51,353 bases of DNA from assembly GCA_017512285.1 (NCBI GenBank), contig JAFWGU010000008.1:1-51353 (forward strand), read 5' to 3'. A program made the translations under genes and the position numbers. This document shows positions 1-8,378 of this stretch, in pieces; positions within the stretch are counted from its first letter, which is position 1; every line of letters begins with the position of its first letter. The notes below the pieces were generated by a model, which was given only the letters and a program-made list of their open reading frames with translations, was not told where the DNA came from and did not search any database. The DNA comes from Erysipelotrichaceae bacterium. Lineage in GTDB: Bacteria; Bacillota_I; Bacilli_A; Erysipelotrichales; Erysipelotrichaceae.

Positions 1-642
1 GATGAACCTGACGCCTTTCCCTTCAAGGGAGACGATACCTTAAAGGGGATTGCCAGACACGCCTGCCATGGCTCTACGGTATACCTTACGGCAACGCCGG
101 ATGAGCAGCTTAAGAAAAGGGTTGATGACGGCGAACTGGAATATCTATACCTTTCCAAAAGACCCCATGGCTTTCCGTTATGCGTACCTGAAGCTTTCTA
201 TGGCAACAGACTGTTTCTTCTGATCAGGGGAATCAGGTGGATGATCAGGGAAATAAGACAGGAAAGGAAGGTGCTAGTATTCGTACCCAGAAAGAGAACC
301 GGTGAACTGTTTCAAAGAATACTTGGTCTCTTTGTCAGCTGTAACAACATAGATTCTAATTCAGAGGAAAAGGACAGCATCATTCAGAATTTCAGAGAAG
401 GAAGGTTCAAGGTGCTGTTTTCAACCAACATCCTGGAAAGAGGCGTGACCTTCAGCAATGTTCAGGTTCTGGTCTACAAGGCTGATTCCGGAGTGTTTGA
501 TGAAGCCTCACTTGTTCAGATTTCCGGAAGAGTAGGCAGGGATATAAGATATCCCGAGGGAGACTGTCTGTTTCTGGCTGAAAGCCGCAGGGAGAGCATA
601 GATGGCTGCATCAGCGGCATCAGGAGGGCAAACAGTGACTGA
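1..642 (+). CDS. comFA: ComFA-like competence DNA helicase, C-terminal part (5' end outside window)
   Basis: The reading frame is open from base 1 to the TGA at 640-642, so the gene starts upstream. The fragment opens with DEPDAFPF, the DEAD-type Walker B box in the form typical of ComFA (DEvDAFPf). It continues with TATPDEQL (helicase motif III), VLVFVPRK, LFSTNILERGVTF (motif V) and QISGRVGRD (motif VI). ComFA is the membrane-associated ATPase that drives single-stranded DNA import during transformation. It overlaps comFC by 8 bases, and this comFA-comFC pair is the standard order in Bacillota. The N-terminal zinc finger and Walker A cannot be seen. Whether competence is functional cannot be judged from this window. 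Confidence 0.9.
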   Translation, partial: DEPDAFPFKGDDTLKGIARHACHGSTVYLTATPDEQLKKRVDDGELEYLYLSKRPHGFPLCVPEAFYGNRLFLLIRGIRWMIREIRQERKVLVFVPRKRTGELFQRILGLFVSCNNIDSNSEEKDSIIQNFREGRFKVLFSTNILERGVTFSNVQVLVYKADSGVFDEASLVQISGRVGRDIRYPEGDCLFLAESRRESIDGCISGIRRANSD

Positions 643-1249
643 CTGTTACTGCCTGTGGTGCGGCAGATCATTAAGAAGGGAATCATCCTTCCTGCACCTG
701 ATCCAGGTTGATGACGTTCTGTGCCAGGTGTGCCGTCATGAAATGAACTGCAGACCGAGAAACATTAAGATAGATGACCTGAAAGTCCGCAGTCTCTACG
801 TATATGAAGGGCTGACCAGAGAAATGGTCATCCAGTACAAGGAATTATTTGATGAGGCGCTGTTTCCTGCATTCCTTTATCCTCATGCTGAAAAACTGCG
901 CAGGAGATATCGGGGATATACGCTGGTACCAGTGCCCAGCAGTGAGGAGAATAACAGGAAAAGAGGCTTCAGAGCGGTAGACATGATGTTTGCGGTTCTT
1001 GATCTTCCCATGGCTGACATGCTTGGCAAGAAGGACAGTCATGACCAGAAGAACACCGACTTCAGAAGGAGGCATGAAATCAGGGAACACCTGTTTCTGA
1101 AGGAGAAGGAAAGAACGGGCAGAAAGGTTCTGCTGGTTGATGACATCGTTACTACCGGCGAAACTCTGAAGGCATGCCGGGACATCCTTGCTGACGCAGG
1201 TCATGAAGTTTGTGTACTGACTCTTTGTTATAACAAACGATTTCAGTAA
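635..1249 (+). CDS. comFC: ComFC/GntX-like phosphoribosyltransferase-fold competence protein
   Basis: The product is about 204 residues. The N-terminus carries a CxxC...CxxC zinc-binding module (CLWC and CQVC). The C-terminal half has the PRTase PRPP-binding loop VLLVDDIVTTGETL. I chose the GTG at 635 rather than the ATG at 602, because AGGAGGG at 622-628 sits 6 bases before GTG while the ATG has no ribosome site and lies deep inside comFA. ComFC works with ComFA and DprA in handling incoming single-stranded DNA. The stop of comFA (640-642) lies just inside comFC, which suggests translational coupling. Length and motif order match the family. Confidence 0.88.
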   Translation: MTDCYCLWCGRSLRRESSFLHLIQVDDVLCQVCRHEMNCRPRNIKIDDLKVRSLYVYEGLTREMVIQYKELFDEALFPAFLYPHAEKLRRRYRGYTLVPVPSSEENNRKRGFRAVDMMFAVLDLPMADMLGKKDSHDQKNTDFRRRHEIREHLFLKEKERTGRKVLLVDDIVTTGETLKACRDILADAGHEVCVLTLCYNKRFQ

Positions 1250-1261
1250 AATGTATATATA

Positions 1262-1290
1262 TTTACAAACATCCAACAACCCTCTATAAT
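1262..1290 (+). promoter_or_regulatory. Sigma-A-type promoter for the cold-shock gene
   Basis: TTTACA at 1262-1267 and a perfect TATAAT at 1285-1290 are separated by exactly 17 bases. The predicted transcript starts near 1297, leaving a leader of about 30 bases before the csp ATG. This is much shorter than the long thermosensing leaders of some cspA genes. Confidence 0.8.
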
Positions 1291-1327
1291 TGTATTGTCT
1301 TTGGGACAGAAAGGTTTAGGATGCTTT

Positions 1328-1525
1328 ATGCAGGGAAAAGTCAAGAAATTCAACAAGGAGAAGGGATACGGCTTCATCACCAAGGGTGACGGCAAGGATG
1401 TATTCTTTCACTACTCAGAATTAGTTATGGAAGGTTTTAAGACTATTGAAGACGGTGCTGAAGTAGAATTCGAAGAAATCGAAACAGAACGCGGCCTTCA
1501 GGCAAAACATATAGTAAGACTCTAA
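1328..1525 (+). CDS. csp: Cold-shock domain protein (CspA/CspB family)
   Basis: A 65-residue protein consisting of a single cold-shock domain. RNP1 is seen as KGYGFI and RNP2 as DVFFHYSEL, the two nucleic-acid-binding strands of this OB-fold. It should act as a cytoplasmic RNA/ssDNA chaperone. The ATG at 1328 is preferred over in-frame TTG codons upstream because it gives the normal family length and follows a GG-rich stretch (1311-1320). It has its own promoter and a terminator, so it is monocistronic. It occupies the place where hpf (ribosome hibernation factor) is commonly found between comFC and secA in Bacillota. Confidence 0.93.
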   Translation: MQGKVKKFNKEKGYGFITKGDGKDVFFHYSELVMEGFKTIEDGAEVEFEEIETERGLQAKHIVRL

Positions 1526-1541
1526 TAATTATTTCTAATAG

Positions 1542-1571
1542 AAGGGCCCCTGTAGGAGCCCTTTCATTTTG
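1542..1571 (+). terminator. Rho-independent terminator after csp
   Basis: AAGGGC (1542-1547) pairs with GCCCTT (1558-1563), extended by CC/GG across one mismatch with a TGTA loop. A T-rich run follows. Confidence 0.75.
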
Positions 1572-1614
1572 CTTGTCATATATGATAATATTATTAGGAT
1601 GGAGGTAATCTTTT

Positions 1615-3963
1615 ATGGCTGGATTTTTTGAAAGATTATTTAACAGCAATGCCCGTGAGATATCGGCATTGGAAAAACAGGTCGCAGAAATAGAGAAGTA
1701 TGCTGATGAGATGCATGCTCTTTCCGATACAGAATTACAGGCTAAGACTCCTTATTTCAAGGAACTGCTGGCCCAGGGCAAGACTCTGGATGACATCATG
1801 CCGGAGGCTTTTGCGGTTGTCAGAGAGGCCGCAAGAAGAGTCATTAATGAATATCCGTTCCATGTACAGCTGATGGGCGGCATCGTATTACACAGAGGCG
1901 ACATCGCTGAGATGAAGACAGGTGAAGGTAAGACTCTTACCTCTATCCTGCCGGTTTACCTGAACGCACTGGAAGGGAAGGGCGTTCACGTAATCACCGT
2001 TAACGAATACCTGGCTGAACGTGACTCCAAGTGGATGGGTGCCATTCACCGTTTCCTGGGTCTGACCGTAGGTCTTAACAGACACGGCATGAACAATAAC
2101 GAAAAGCGTCAGGCTTACCTGTGCGACATCACCTATACGACAAACTCAGAACTGGGTTTCGACTATCTGCGTGACAACATGGTAACCAGCGTAAATGACA
2201 GAGTGTTAAGAGGACTCAACATGGCTCTGGTCGATGAGGTCGACTCTATCCTCATTGATGAATCCAGAACACCGTTGATCATTTCCGGCGGCAAGAAGGA
2301 CACAGCCAACTGGTATCAGAAGGCTGACAAGTTCGTCAAGAGCCTGCACGAGGATGAGGACTATACGATTGACGTTCAGTCAAAGTCAGTAGCCCTGACT
2401 GAAGTTGGTGTATTCAAGGCTGAAAAGTTCTTCAAGGTAGACAACCTGTTTACCCCTGATCATACTCAGCTGGTGCACCACATCAATCAGGCCCTGAAGG
2501 CAAACTACACCATGAGCAATGAGGTCGAGTATCTGGTAAGAGACAGACAGGTCTACATCGTTGACCAGTTTACCGGCCGTATCATGGAGGGCAGAGTATT
2601 CTCCGACGGTCTGCATCAGGCCATCGAAGCTAAGGAAAACGTTCCAATCAAGCAGGAAACGACAACTCTGGCTACCATTACATATCAGAACTTCTTCCGT
2701 CTTTACCACAAGCTGTGCGGCATGACCGGTACGGCCAAGACAGAAGAAGAGGAATTCCTGTCTATCTACAACATGAGAGTAACGGAGATTCCAACCAACA
2801 AGCCGGTCATCAGACAGGACATGCCTGATGCCATCTACGCTACCAAGAAGGCCAAGTACAATGCCCTGATGGAAGAGGTAATTGAAAGACATAACAACGG
2901 ACAGCCGGTTCTGGTAGGTACCATTTCCGTAGACGTATCCGAGTTCCTCAGCAAGATGTTCTCCCAGAGAAAGATCAAGCACGAGGTACTGAATGCCAAG
3001 AACCACAAGCGTGAGGCAGAGATCATTGCCAAGGCAGGACTCCGCAATGCCGTAACCATCGCCACCAACATGGCCGGCCGTGGTACCGACATCAAGCTGG
3101 GACCTGGCGTTGCCGAACTTGGCGGACTGGCTGTATTAGGTTCCGAGCGTCATGAATCAAGACGTATCGACAACCAGTTAAGAGGACGTTCCGGACGTCA
3201 GGGTGACCCGGGATTCTCCAGATTCTACGTATCACTGGATGACGAACTGATGGTCCGTTTCGGTACGGAAAGAGTACAGGGCGTATTCAATCAGCTGGGT
3301 GATCAGGCCATTGAATCCAAGATGGTTTCCAAGGCCATTGAGAGCGCTCAGAAGAGAGTTGAAGGCATGAACTTCGACATCCGTAAGACTCTTCTGGAAT
3401 ACGATGACGTATTGCGCCAGCAGCGTGAGACCATCTATGAGCAGAGAGATGAAGTTCTGGAGAACGATGACGTTCATGGCATCGTCAGAGGCATGTTTGA
3501 ACGTATATCTGAAGAGATCGTCAACAGCCACACTGACAGAAGCCAGCGTAATCCTGTCGTCAATGTTGAAGCATTGACTGAGGCAGTCTGGAAGATGAAC
3601 GTTGATGAGGAAGACATCAAGAAGGGACTGGCAGCGGTAACCAGAAACGAGGATTACCCGATGGCAGTTGCCGACCTGATGTGGAATGCCTATGAGGAAA
3701 AGATCGATCCGTTCAGAGCGGACTTCCTCAAGATCGAAAAGCCGATGGTATTGCGCATCATCGATGCCAAGTGGATCGACCACATTGACCTGATGAGCAA
3801 GTTAAGAGAAGGAATACATCTGAGAAGCTATGCTCAGGATAACCCGTTAAAGGCCTATACCGCTGAGGGTTATGAGATGTTTGAAAACATGATGGATTCG
3901 ATAGCCAGAGAAGTAGTAAGCTTCTGCATGAACTGCCGAATCGAAGTCAGGGAGAGAAAGTAA
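1615..3963 (+). CDS. secA: Preprotein translocase ATPase SecA
   Basis: The 782-residue product is the motor of the general secretion pathway, pushing unfolded preproteins through SecYEG. Visible motifs are the Walker A MKTGEGKTLTS near residue 100, DEVDSILIDESRTPL (Walker B/DEAD), GMTGTAKTEEEEF, TNMAGRGTDI and QLRGRSGRQGDPG. The helical scaffold and wing follow (YDDVLRQQRE). The protein ends at CMNCRIEVRERK and lacks the long C-terminal linker with the CxC-x8-CH zinc motif, making it shorter than the 841-residue Bacillus protein. GGAGG at 1601-1605 sets the ATG at 1615. The stop overlaps the prfB start by one base (taATG). Confidence 0.97.
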   Translation: MAGFFERLFNSNAREISALEKQVAEIEKYADEMHALSDTELQAKTPYFKELLAQGKTLDDIMPEAFAVVREAARRVINEYPFHVQLMGGIVLHRGDIAEMKTGEGKTLTSILPVYLNALEGKGVHVITVNEYLAERDSKWMGAIHRFLGLTVGLNRHGMNNNEKRQAYLCDITYTTNSELGFDYLRDNMVTSVNDRVLRGLNMALVDEVDSILIDESRTPLIISGGKKDTANWYQKADKFVKSLHEDEDYTIDVQSKSVALTEVGVFKAEKFFKVDNLFTPDHTQLVHHINQALKANYTMSNEVEYLVRDRQVYIVDQFTGRIMEGRVFSDGLHQAIEAKENVPIKQETTTLATITYQNFFRLYHKLCGMTGTAKTEEEEFLSIYNMRVTEIPTNKPVIRQDMPDAIYATKKAKYNALMEEVIERHNNGQPVLVGTISVDVSEFLSKMFSQRKIKHEVLNAKNHKREAEIIAKAGLRNAVTIATNMAGRGTDIKLGPGVAELGGLAVLGSERHESRRIDNQLRGRSGRQGDPGFSRFYVSLDDELMVRFGTERVQGVFNQLGDQAIESKMVSKAIESAQKRVEGMNFDIRKTLLEYDDVLRQQRETIYEQRDEVLENDDVHGIVRGMFERISEEIVNSHTDRSQRNPVVNVEALTEAVWKMNVDEEDIKKGLAAVTRNEDYPMAVADLMWNAYEEKIDPFRADFLKIEKPMVLRIIDAKWIDHIDLMSKLREGIHLRSYAQDNPLKAYTAEGYEMFENMMDSIAREVVSFCMNCRIEVRERK

Positions 3964-5064
3964 TGGAACTGTACGAAATCAGACAGCAGCTCACAGACAA
4001 TATCGATCGCCTGAAGAAGTTAGGTGATTCACTTTGACCTGGCTTCAAGACAGAACAGAATTGATGAAATAGACAGGCTGCAGCTGGCAGACGGATTCTG
4101 GAATGATACCAGAAAGGCTCAGGCTCTGATTCAGGAAGCCAACAGTCAGAAGGAACTCATCAGAAATTTCAATAAGCTGACCAAAGAGATGAATGACATT
4201 TCAGATTCTCTGGACATGCTTAAGGAAGAGTTCGATGAGGACATGTTCGCTCTAGTTGAAAGTGAATTCACCGATGTCATGAAGGAATATGAGGACTTTG
4301 AGATCCAGGTGCTGTTATCACACCCGTATGATCAGTACAACGCCATTCTCGAATTACATCCGGGTGCCGGCGGTACTGAGAGCATGGACTGGGCGATGAT
4401 GCTGTACAGGATGTACAGCCGCTATGCCGCCAACAAGGGCTACAAGGTAACGGTTCTGGACTGGCTGGATGGTGAAGAAGCCGGTGTCAAATCCGTAACC
4501 TTCAAGGTTGAAGGCCCATTGGCTTATGGTTATCTCAAGGGAGAAAGAGGCGTGCACAGACTGGTAAGAATTTCACCGTTTGATGCCTCTGGCAGAAGAC
4601 ACACCTCATTTGCCTCACTTGACGTTGCCCCGGAATTCAATGATGACATTCAGATCGACATCAGACCGGAAGACATTGAAATAGAAACTCACAGAGCTTC
4701 AGGGGCTGGCGGTCAGCACATCAACAAGACTGACTCAGCCGTCCGCATCATTCATAAGCCGACAGGTATCGTTACGACCTGTCAGTCGGAAAGAAGCCAG
4801 ATCCAGAATAAGGAGCAGGCTCTCAACATGCTCAAGAGCAAGCTGTATCAGCGTTACATTGAAGAGCAGGAGAGCAGGATGGCTGCCATCAAGGGCGAGC
4901 AGAAGTCCATTGAATGGGGTTCGCAGATCAGAAGCTATGTCTTCTGTCCGTATACCATGGTCAAGGACCACAGAACAAATTATGAGGAAGGCAACGTGGA
5001 TAAGGTAATGAACGGTGAAATAGACAATTTCATCTATGCCTATCTCAAGAGCCAGATAAGGTAA
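3963..5064 (+). CDS. prfB: Peptide chain release factor 2 (programmed +1 frameshift)
   Basis: RF2 reads UGA and UAA stops and triggers peptide release. Translation starts at the ATG at 3963, which overlaps the secA stop, and gives 24 residues ending in GDSL before an in-frame TGA at 4035-4037. A +1 shift on CTT continues into DLASRQNRI and the remaining 342 residues, about 366 in total, the normal RF2 length. The SPF anticodon-like tripeptide (RISPFDASG) and the catalytic GGQ loop ([14 protein letters not shown]) are both present. It is probably co-transcribed with secA and is followed by a strong bidirectional hairpin. The ATG-less frame beginning at 4024 should not be annotated as a separate truncated gene. 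Confidence 0.96.
4022..4038 (+). promoter_or_regulatory. RF2 autoregulatory +1 frameshift site
   Basis: AGGTGA at 4022-4027 is a perfect anti-SD complement. Four bases later comes the slippery CTT at 4032-4034, then the TGA stop at 4035-4037 followed by C. This is the classic RF2 feedback arrangement: low RF2 slows termination at UGA and favours the shift from frame 1 to frame 2. Confidence 0.95.
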
Positions 5065-5068
5065 ATGA

Positions 5069-5100
5069 AAAGCTATCTCAGTTGAGATAGCTTTGTTTTT
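5069..5100. terminator. Bidirectional terminator between prfB and the MATE gene
   Basis: AAAGCTATCTCA (5069-5080) and TGAGATAGCTTT (5083-5094) form a near-perfect 12-base inverted repeat, followed by GTTTTT on the plus strand. An AAA tract upstream gives T residues on the minus strand, so it can serve both converging genes. Confidence 0.85.
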
Positions 5101-6466
5101 ATCTTAACAGTAATGCCTGACCGCTCTTGCCGTAGCCGTAGTTGTCCCGGTTGAGGTATACCGCGGCAATTGAGAAGAACAGCGTCAGTACGTTTGTTAA
5201 CAGGAAGGAGAACCATACGCCCTTGATTCCAAAGATCAATGGCAGGGCGATGACTGTCAGGTTATTGAAGACCAGTTCCTGTAAGAAGGTCAGAACGGCA
5301 GATGTCCTGTGATTGCCCAGTGAGGCAAAGGTCATTCTGGCCCCGACGTTGTAACCGAACAGCATGAAGCTGTATGGAGCAATCTTCATGCCGAAGTTGA
5401 TCAGATCCTTGGAGTCTTTGGCGCCTTCAGCTATGAAGAGTTCAGCGACCAGATCGCCAAACAGCAGGAATGATATTACCAGTATTCCAGAGAGCATCGC
5501 CGTCAGAATGAGAACCTGACGGAACGTGCGGTTGAGCTTTTCCTTGTTCTTTTCACCCATGGCATAGGACAGTATCGGACCGCTTGTACCGTACAGCCCG
5601 AAGAAGCATCCCATGAAGACCCAGGTAATGTTGTTTACGATGGAGTAGGCTGCCAGATAGCTTTCCGAACCCCAGCCTAACAGCACGTAGTTGGAAACTA
5701 CTGAGCCAAAGGCAACTGACAGGTTTGAAAGGAATGATGATATTCCGTACCTGCAGGAATCCTTCAATAATTTGCCGAGGTTTCTGGACGGTGCCGCAAA
5801 TCTGATCTCACAGTTCCTGCCGGAGAAGAATATCAGTCCGATGGTTACCATAAGAGCCGTGGCGATCAGGTTGGCGTAGGCCGTACCTACCATTCCGACA
5901 CCTTTGTAGACGATGAAGTACCAGTCAAAGAACAGATTGGTGCTGACGTTAAGTGTCGTTGCCAGTAATTCCATCTTCGGCTTGCCGGCCGGTACGAAGA
6001 ATCGCATGAAGATGTTTGAAACCAGAGTCAATGGTACATACAGAGCACCGATCTTTACGAAGTCCCGGGCATACGGATAGAGTATTTCCGTTGTTCCCAA
6101 CAGTTTCAGGATCGGATCCATGAATATTCTTTCGGCTGCACCGATGAAGATTCCAAGTATGCCGACAAACAGCACGATAGCCGTAAAGTCACCCCTGGCT
6201 TCAAGGCTCTTGCCTTCACCCATCTTGCGGGAAGCCAGAGACGATACGCCGCCTAACAGAATGGACGGGCTGTTATGGATCATGAACAGCGGAAACAGCA
6301 CGGAGAAAGCCGCCAGAGCATTGGCTCCTACATAACGCGACAGGAAAAGACCGTCATCGATCGTATAGAGCAGATTGATCACGAGTTCATTCAGTATGGC
6401 CGGCAGACAGAACGCTGCCAGCGATTTCAGTGTATAGTCTTTTCCGATAGTCTTAGTGTTTTCCAT
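5099..6466 (-). CDS. MATE-family multidrug/metabolite exporter
   Basis: About 455 residues and very hydrophobic, with some twelve membrane segments in two similar halves, as in MATE/DinF-type cation-coupled antiporters. The start at 6466 (MENTKTIGKDYTLKSL) is preferred: it gives the usual short cytoplasmic N-terminus, and the upstream in-frame codons (to 6541) would overlap the promoter and terminator region. The motifs LPAILNELVINLLYTIDDGLF and FVPAGKPKMELLATTLNV resemble the norfloxacin-type MATE repeats. It has its own TTGGCA/TAAAAT promoter. The substrate cannot be inferred. It follows folT on the same strand, but a terminator separates the two. Confidence 0.88.
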   Translation of the reverse strand: MENTKTIGKDYTLKSLAAFCLPAILNELVINLLYTIDDGLFLSRYVGANALAAFSVLFPLFMIHNSPSILLGGVSSLASRKMGEGKSLEARGDFTAIVLFVGILGIFIGAAERIFMDPILKLLGTTEILYPYARDFVKIGALYVPLTLVSNIFMRFFVPAGKPKMELLATTLNVSTNLFFDWYFIVYKGVGMVGTAYANLIATALMVTIGLIFFSGRNCEIRFAAPSRNLGKLLKDSCRYGISSFLSNLSVAFGSVVSNYVLLGWGSESYLAAYSIVNNITWVFMGCFFGLYGTSGPILSYAMGEKNKEKLNRTFRQVLILTAMLSGILVISFLLFGDLVAELFIAEGAKDSKDLINFGMKIAPYSFMLFGYNVGARMTFASLGNHRTSAVLTFLQELVFNNLTVIALPLIFGIKGVWFSFLLTNVLTLFFSIAAVYLNRDNYGYGKSGQALLLR

Positions 6467-6483
6467 AGGGCACCACGGTATAC

Positions 6484-6512
6484 ATTTTACCATATGTATA
6501 TATAAATGCCAA
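6484..6512 (-). promoter_or_regulatory. Promoter for the MATE exporter gene
   Basis: On the minus strand, TTGGCA (6512-6507) and TAAAAT (6489-6484) are separated by exactly 17 bases. The site lies immediately downstream of the folT terminator. Confidence 0.75.
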
Positions 6513-6521
6513 AACCAAATG

Positions 6522-6544
6522 AAAAAGAAGTGACATGTCACTTC
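6522..6544 (-). terminator. Rho-independent terminator after folT
   Basis: A perfect 18-base palindrome, GAAGTGACA/TGTCACTTC at 6527-6544, is followed on the minus strand by five T residues (6526-6522). The folT stop codon is 7 bases upstream. Confidence 0.8.
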
Positions 6545-6550
6545 TTCAGC

Positions 6551-7078
6551 TTAGTTTCTGGTTGACTTCAGATAGGCATCAATGCGGTTCATTATTATGA
6601 ACATCAGCATTGATTCAATTGGCCATAATAACAGGTTCTTTACGACTCTGGTGCTCATGTAGTAGATGAAGCCCTTGCTGTACATGAAGCTTAAGAACAG
6701 AGGAGTCAGTATGACGTTGCATAACAGACTGACGATGAACTTGGTAATGAAGCATCTCTGAACGGTAGCTGTCTTCTTATACAGCAGTACGCCGTAGATC
6801 ACGCCGGCAGCCATCTCAACGATTGCCCATAACGGGTTGTAAGGTCCTGACGGCTTGATGATGAACTTTACGGTATCAAGCACCAGTCCGCAGACGGCAC
6901 CGCAGCTTGGTCCGAACAGATGTCCGATCAGTGACATTGACAGGAACGAAAAGGTTATCTTGAGGGTGTCACTGAGAGGGATGGAGAACCAGCTGGTTAC
7001 GACATTCACGGCACAGAGCATGGCCATGATCACGAGATTCCTGGTCTTGGAAAACTCATTGAATGATTCTTTGAACAT
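6551..7078 (-). CDS. folT: Folate-family ECF transporter S component (FolT-like)
   Basis: A 175-residue membrane protein with about six helices. The conserved patterns ITFSFLSMSLIGHLFGPSCG and VLDTVKFIIKPSGPYNPLW are typical of the FolT branch of energy-coupling-factor S components. It would bind folate and dock onto a shared EcfA/A'/T energising module encoded elsewhere. A THF-type riboswitch lies directly upstream, which strongly supports folate as the substrate. The ribosome site is a purine-rich AGGAAGAGAG a few bases before the ATG at 7078. It diverges from a threonine aldolase gene whose product, glycine, also feeds one-carbon metabolism. Confidence 0.88.
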   Translation of the reverse strand: MFKESFNEFSKTRNLVIMAMLCAVNVVTSWFSIPLSDTLKITFSFLSMSLIGHLFGPSCGAVCGLVLDTVKFIIKPSGPYNPLWAIVEMAAGVIYGVLLYKKTATVQRCFITKFIVSLLCNVILTPLFLSFMYSKGFIYYMSTRVVKNLLLWPIESMLMFIIMNRIDAYLKSTRN

Positions 7079-7140
7079 ATTCTCTCTTCCTTTCGTTAGC
7101 GTTATTCAATGCTACATAAGGGAATATGTAACAGTGGGAC

Positions 7141-7220
7141 ACTTTACAGTACCGCAAGAAGCTTCTTTTCGTCCGGTGATTAATCTTCCCTTATCGCCGG
7201 CACTTAACGCACTGTAAGGT
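7141..7220 (-). ncRNA. THF (tetrahydrofolate) riboswitch upstream of folT
   Basis: Reading the minus strand, ACCTTACAGT (7220-7211) pairs with ACTGTAAAGT (7150-7141), 9 of 10 pairs, forming P1. Next comes GCGTTAAGTG, the hallmark of the THF-I class. Then CCGG...CACCGG encloses a GGGA-containing loop, followed by ACGAA, a perfect AAGAAG/CTTCTT hairpin, and GCGGT leading back into P1. Order and conserved blocks match the THF class that senses reduced folates. About 60 bases separate it from the folT ATG. A CACTGT element there could compete with the P1 strand, but I see no T-tailed terminator, so control may be translational. Confidence 0.87.
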
Positions 7221-7237
7221 TTTCTGCTAATAATAGA

Positions 7238-7265
7238 ATTATACTACTGATTAAATTAATTGCAA
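7238..7265 (-). promoter_or_regulatory. folT promoter
   Basis: On the minus strand, TTGCAA (7265-7260), 16 bases, then TATAAT (7243-7238). Transcription would begin a few bases before the THF riboswitch. The -35 hexamer is its own reverse complement and is shared with the divergent promoter. Confidence 0.75.
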
Positions 7266-7288
7266 TTCCCCTGCCTTGGGGTTATATT
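7260..7288 (+). promoter_or_regulatory. Threonine aldolase promoter sharing its -35 box with folT
   Basis: TTGCAA (7260-7265), 17 bases, TATATT (7283-7288). The transcript would start near 7295, giving a short leader of about 15 bases with an AGAGGG ribosome site. Confidence 0.65.
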
Positions 7289-7309
7289 TTATGAAAAGAG
7301 GGCGAGACA

Positions 7310-8332
7310 ATGATAACATTCAGAAACGATTACAGTCAGGTTGCAGCACCTGAAATTCTAAAGAAGCTTGTAGAAATAATGAAGGATTCCTTTGTCGGAT
7401 ACGGATCAGATGAGATCTGTGATTCTGCCAGAGCGAAGATAGCCGGTTACCTGGGCAGAGAAGACTGCGACATTCATTTCCTGGTAGGCGGAACCCAGAC
7501 AAATCTGACGGTCATCGATCAGATGCTCAAGCCGTGGCAGGCTGTGGCAGCCGTCGATACCGGACACATCAACGTTCACGAAAGCGCAGCCATTGAAGCG
7601 ACCGGTCACAGAATTGAGGCTCTTACACCTCATGAAGGCAAGATGTCAGCCTCTGATCTGGATAAGCTGTGTGCAACGCATACTGATGAACACATGATCA
7701 GAATCGGTGCCGTATACATTTCCAATTCAACCGAGATCGGCACCATCTATACCAAGGCTGAACTTCAGGCCATCAGGGAAGTATGCGATAAGTACGGACT
7801 GTATCTGTATCTGGACGGTGCAAGACTTGGTGCAGCATTGACCTGCAAGGAAAATGACCTGACACTCCAGGACATTGCCGAACTGTGCGACGCATTCTAC
7901 ATCGGTGCTACAAAGAATGGAGGCATGATCGGTGAAGCCGTAGTCATCACCAACGACGATCTGAAGCCCGGCTTCAGAAACATGATGAAGCAGAAAGGCG
8001 CGCTGATGGCCAAGGGATTCATCCTGGGTGTTCAGTATGACTGTCTGTTTACCAATGACCTGTTCTTCAGACTGGCCAGACATGAAAATGAAGTAGCTGA
8101 ATACCTGGTTAAGAAACTGAATGAGCTGGGTGTCAGATTCTTCATGGATTCACCAACCAACCAGCAGTTCATCTACCTTAAGAATGAGGCCGTTGAGGAA
8201 CTGAAGAAGAATTACGGCTTTGAAGTCTGGGAAGTTGGAGAAGAGGAAACAGTCATCAGATTCGTAACCTCATTCGCCAGCAGGTTCTCCGATGTTGATC
8301 AGCTGGTAAGCGATCTTAAGGAACTGTTATAG
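7310..8332 (+). CDS. ltaE: Low-specificity L-threonine aldolase (PLP enzyme)
   Basis: A 340-residue fold-type I PLP enzyme that cleaves L-threonine (or allo-threonine) to glycine and acetaldehyde. Visible family features are the N-terminal FRNDYSQVAAPEIL, the substrate/cofactor loop FLVGGTQTN, the PLP-contacting DGARLG, and the Schiff-base lysine in YIGATKNGG. Length matches the aldolase/beta-eliminating lyase family, and threonine aldolase is more likely than tyrosine phenol-lyase because of the short length. The gene is monocistronic and diverges from folT. Glycine production would complement folate uptake for one-carbon supply; this link is inference from position. Confidence 0.88.
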   Translation: MITFRNDYSQVAAPEILKKLVEIMKDSFVGYGSDEICDSARAKIAGYLGREDCDIHFLVGGTQTNLTVIDQMLKPWQAVAAVDTGHINVHESAAIEATGHRIEALTPHEGKMSASDLDKLCATHTDEHMIRIGAVYISNSTEIGTIYTKAELQAIREVCDKYGLYLYLDGARLGAALTCKENDLTLQDIAELCDAFYIGATKNGGMIGEAVVITNDDLKPGFRNMMKQKGALMAKGFILGVQYDCLFTNDLFFRLARHENEVAEYLVKKLNELGVRFFMDSPTNQQFIYLKNEAVEELKKNYGFEVWEVGEEETVIRFVTSFASRFSDVDQLVSDLKELL

Positions 8333-8350
8333 GATATCATTAATGAAAAC

Positions 8351-8378
8351 AAAGGCTCGAGTTCATCGGGCCTTTTTA
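8351..8378. terminator. Terminator between threonine aldolase and HAD gene
   Basis: AAAGGC (8351-8356) pairs with GCCTTT (8370-8375), extended by CGA/TCG with one bulge, and is followed by TT on the plus strand. The converging HAD gene stops inside the hairpin (8363-8365). The stem sequence AAAGGCTCGA recurs in the terminator at 12677. Confidence 0.75.

Noticed and set aside
602-634. ATG at 602 as the comFC start
   Set aside because: No ribosome site and an unusual 33-base extension inside comFA; GTG at 635 has AGGAGGG at the right distance.
2386-3006. 206-codon minus-strand frame in secA
   Set aside because: Shadow of a strongly conserved gene with no start signal.
4024-5064. prfB read as a 346-residue gene starting at an internal GTG, or as a pseudogene with a frameshift
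   Set aside because: The upstream ATG at 3963, the SD-like AGGTGA, CTT and TGA-C form the known programmed RF2 shift, so the gene is intact.
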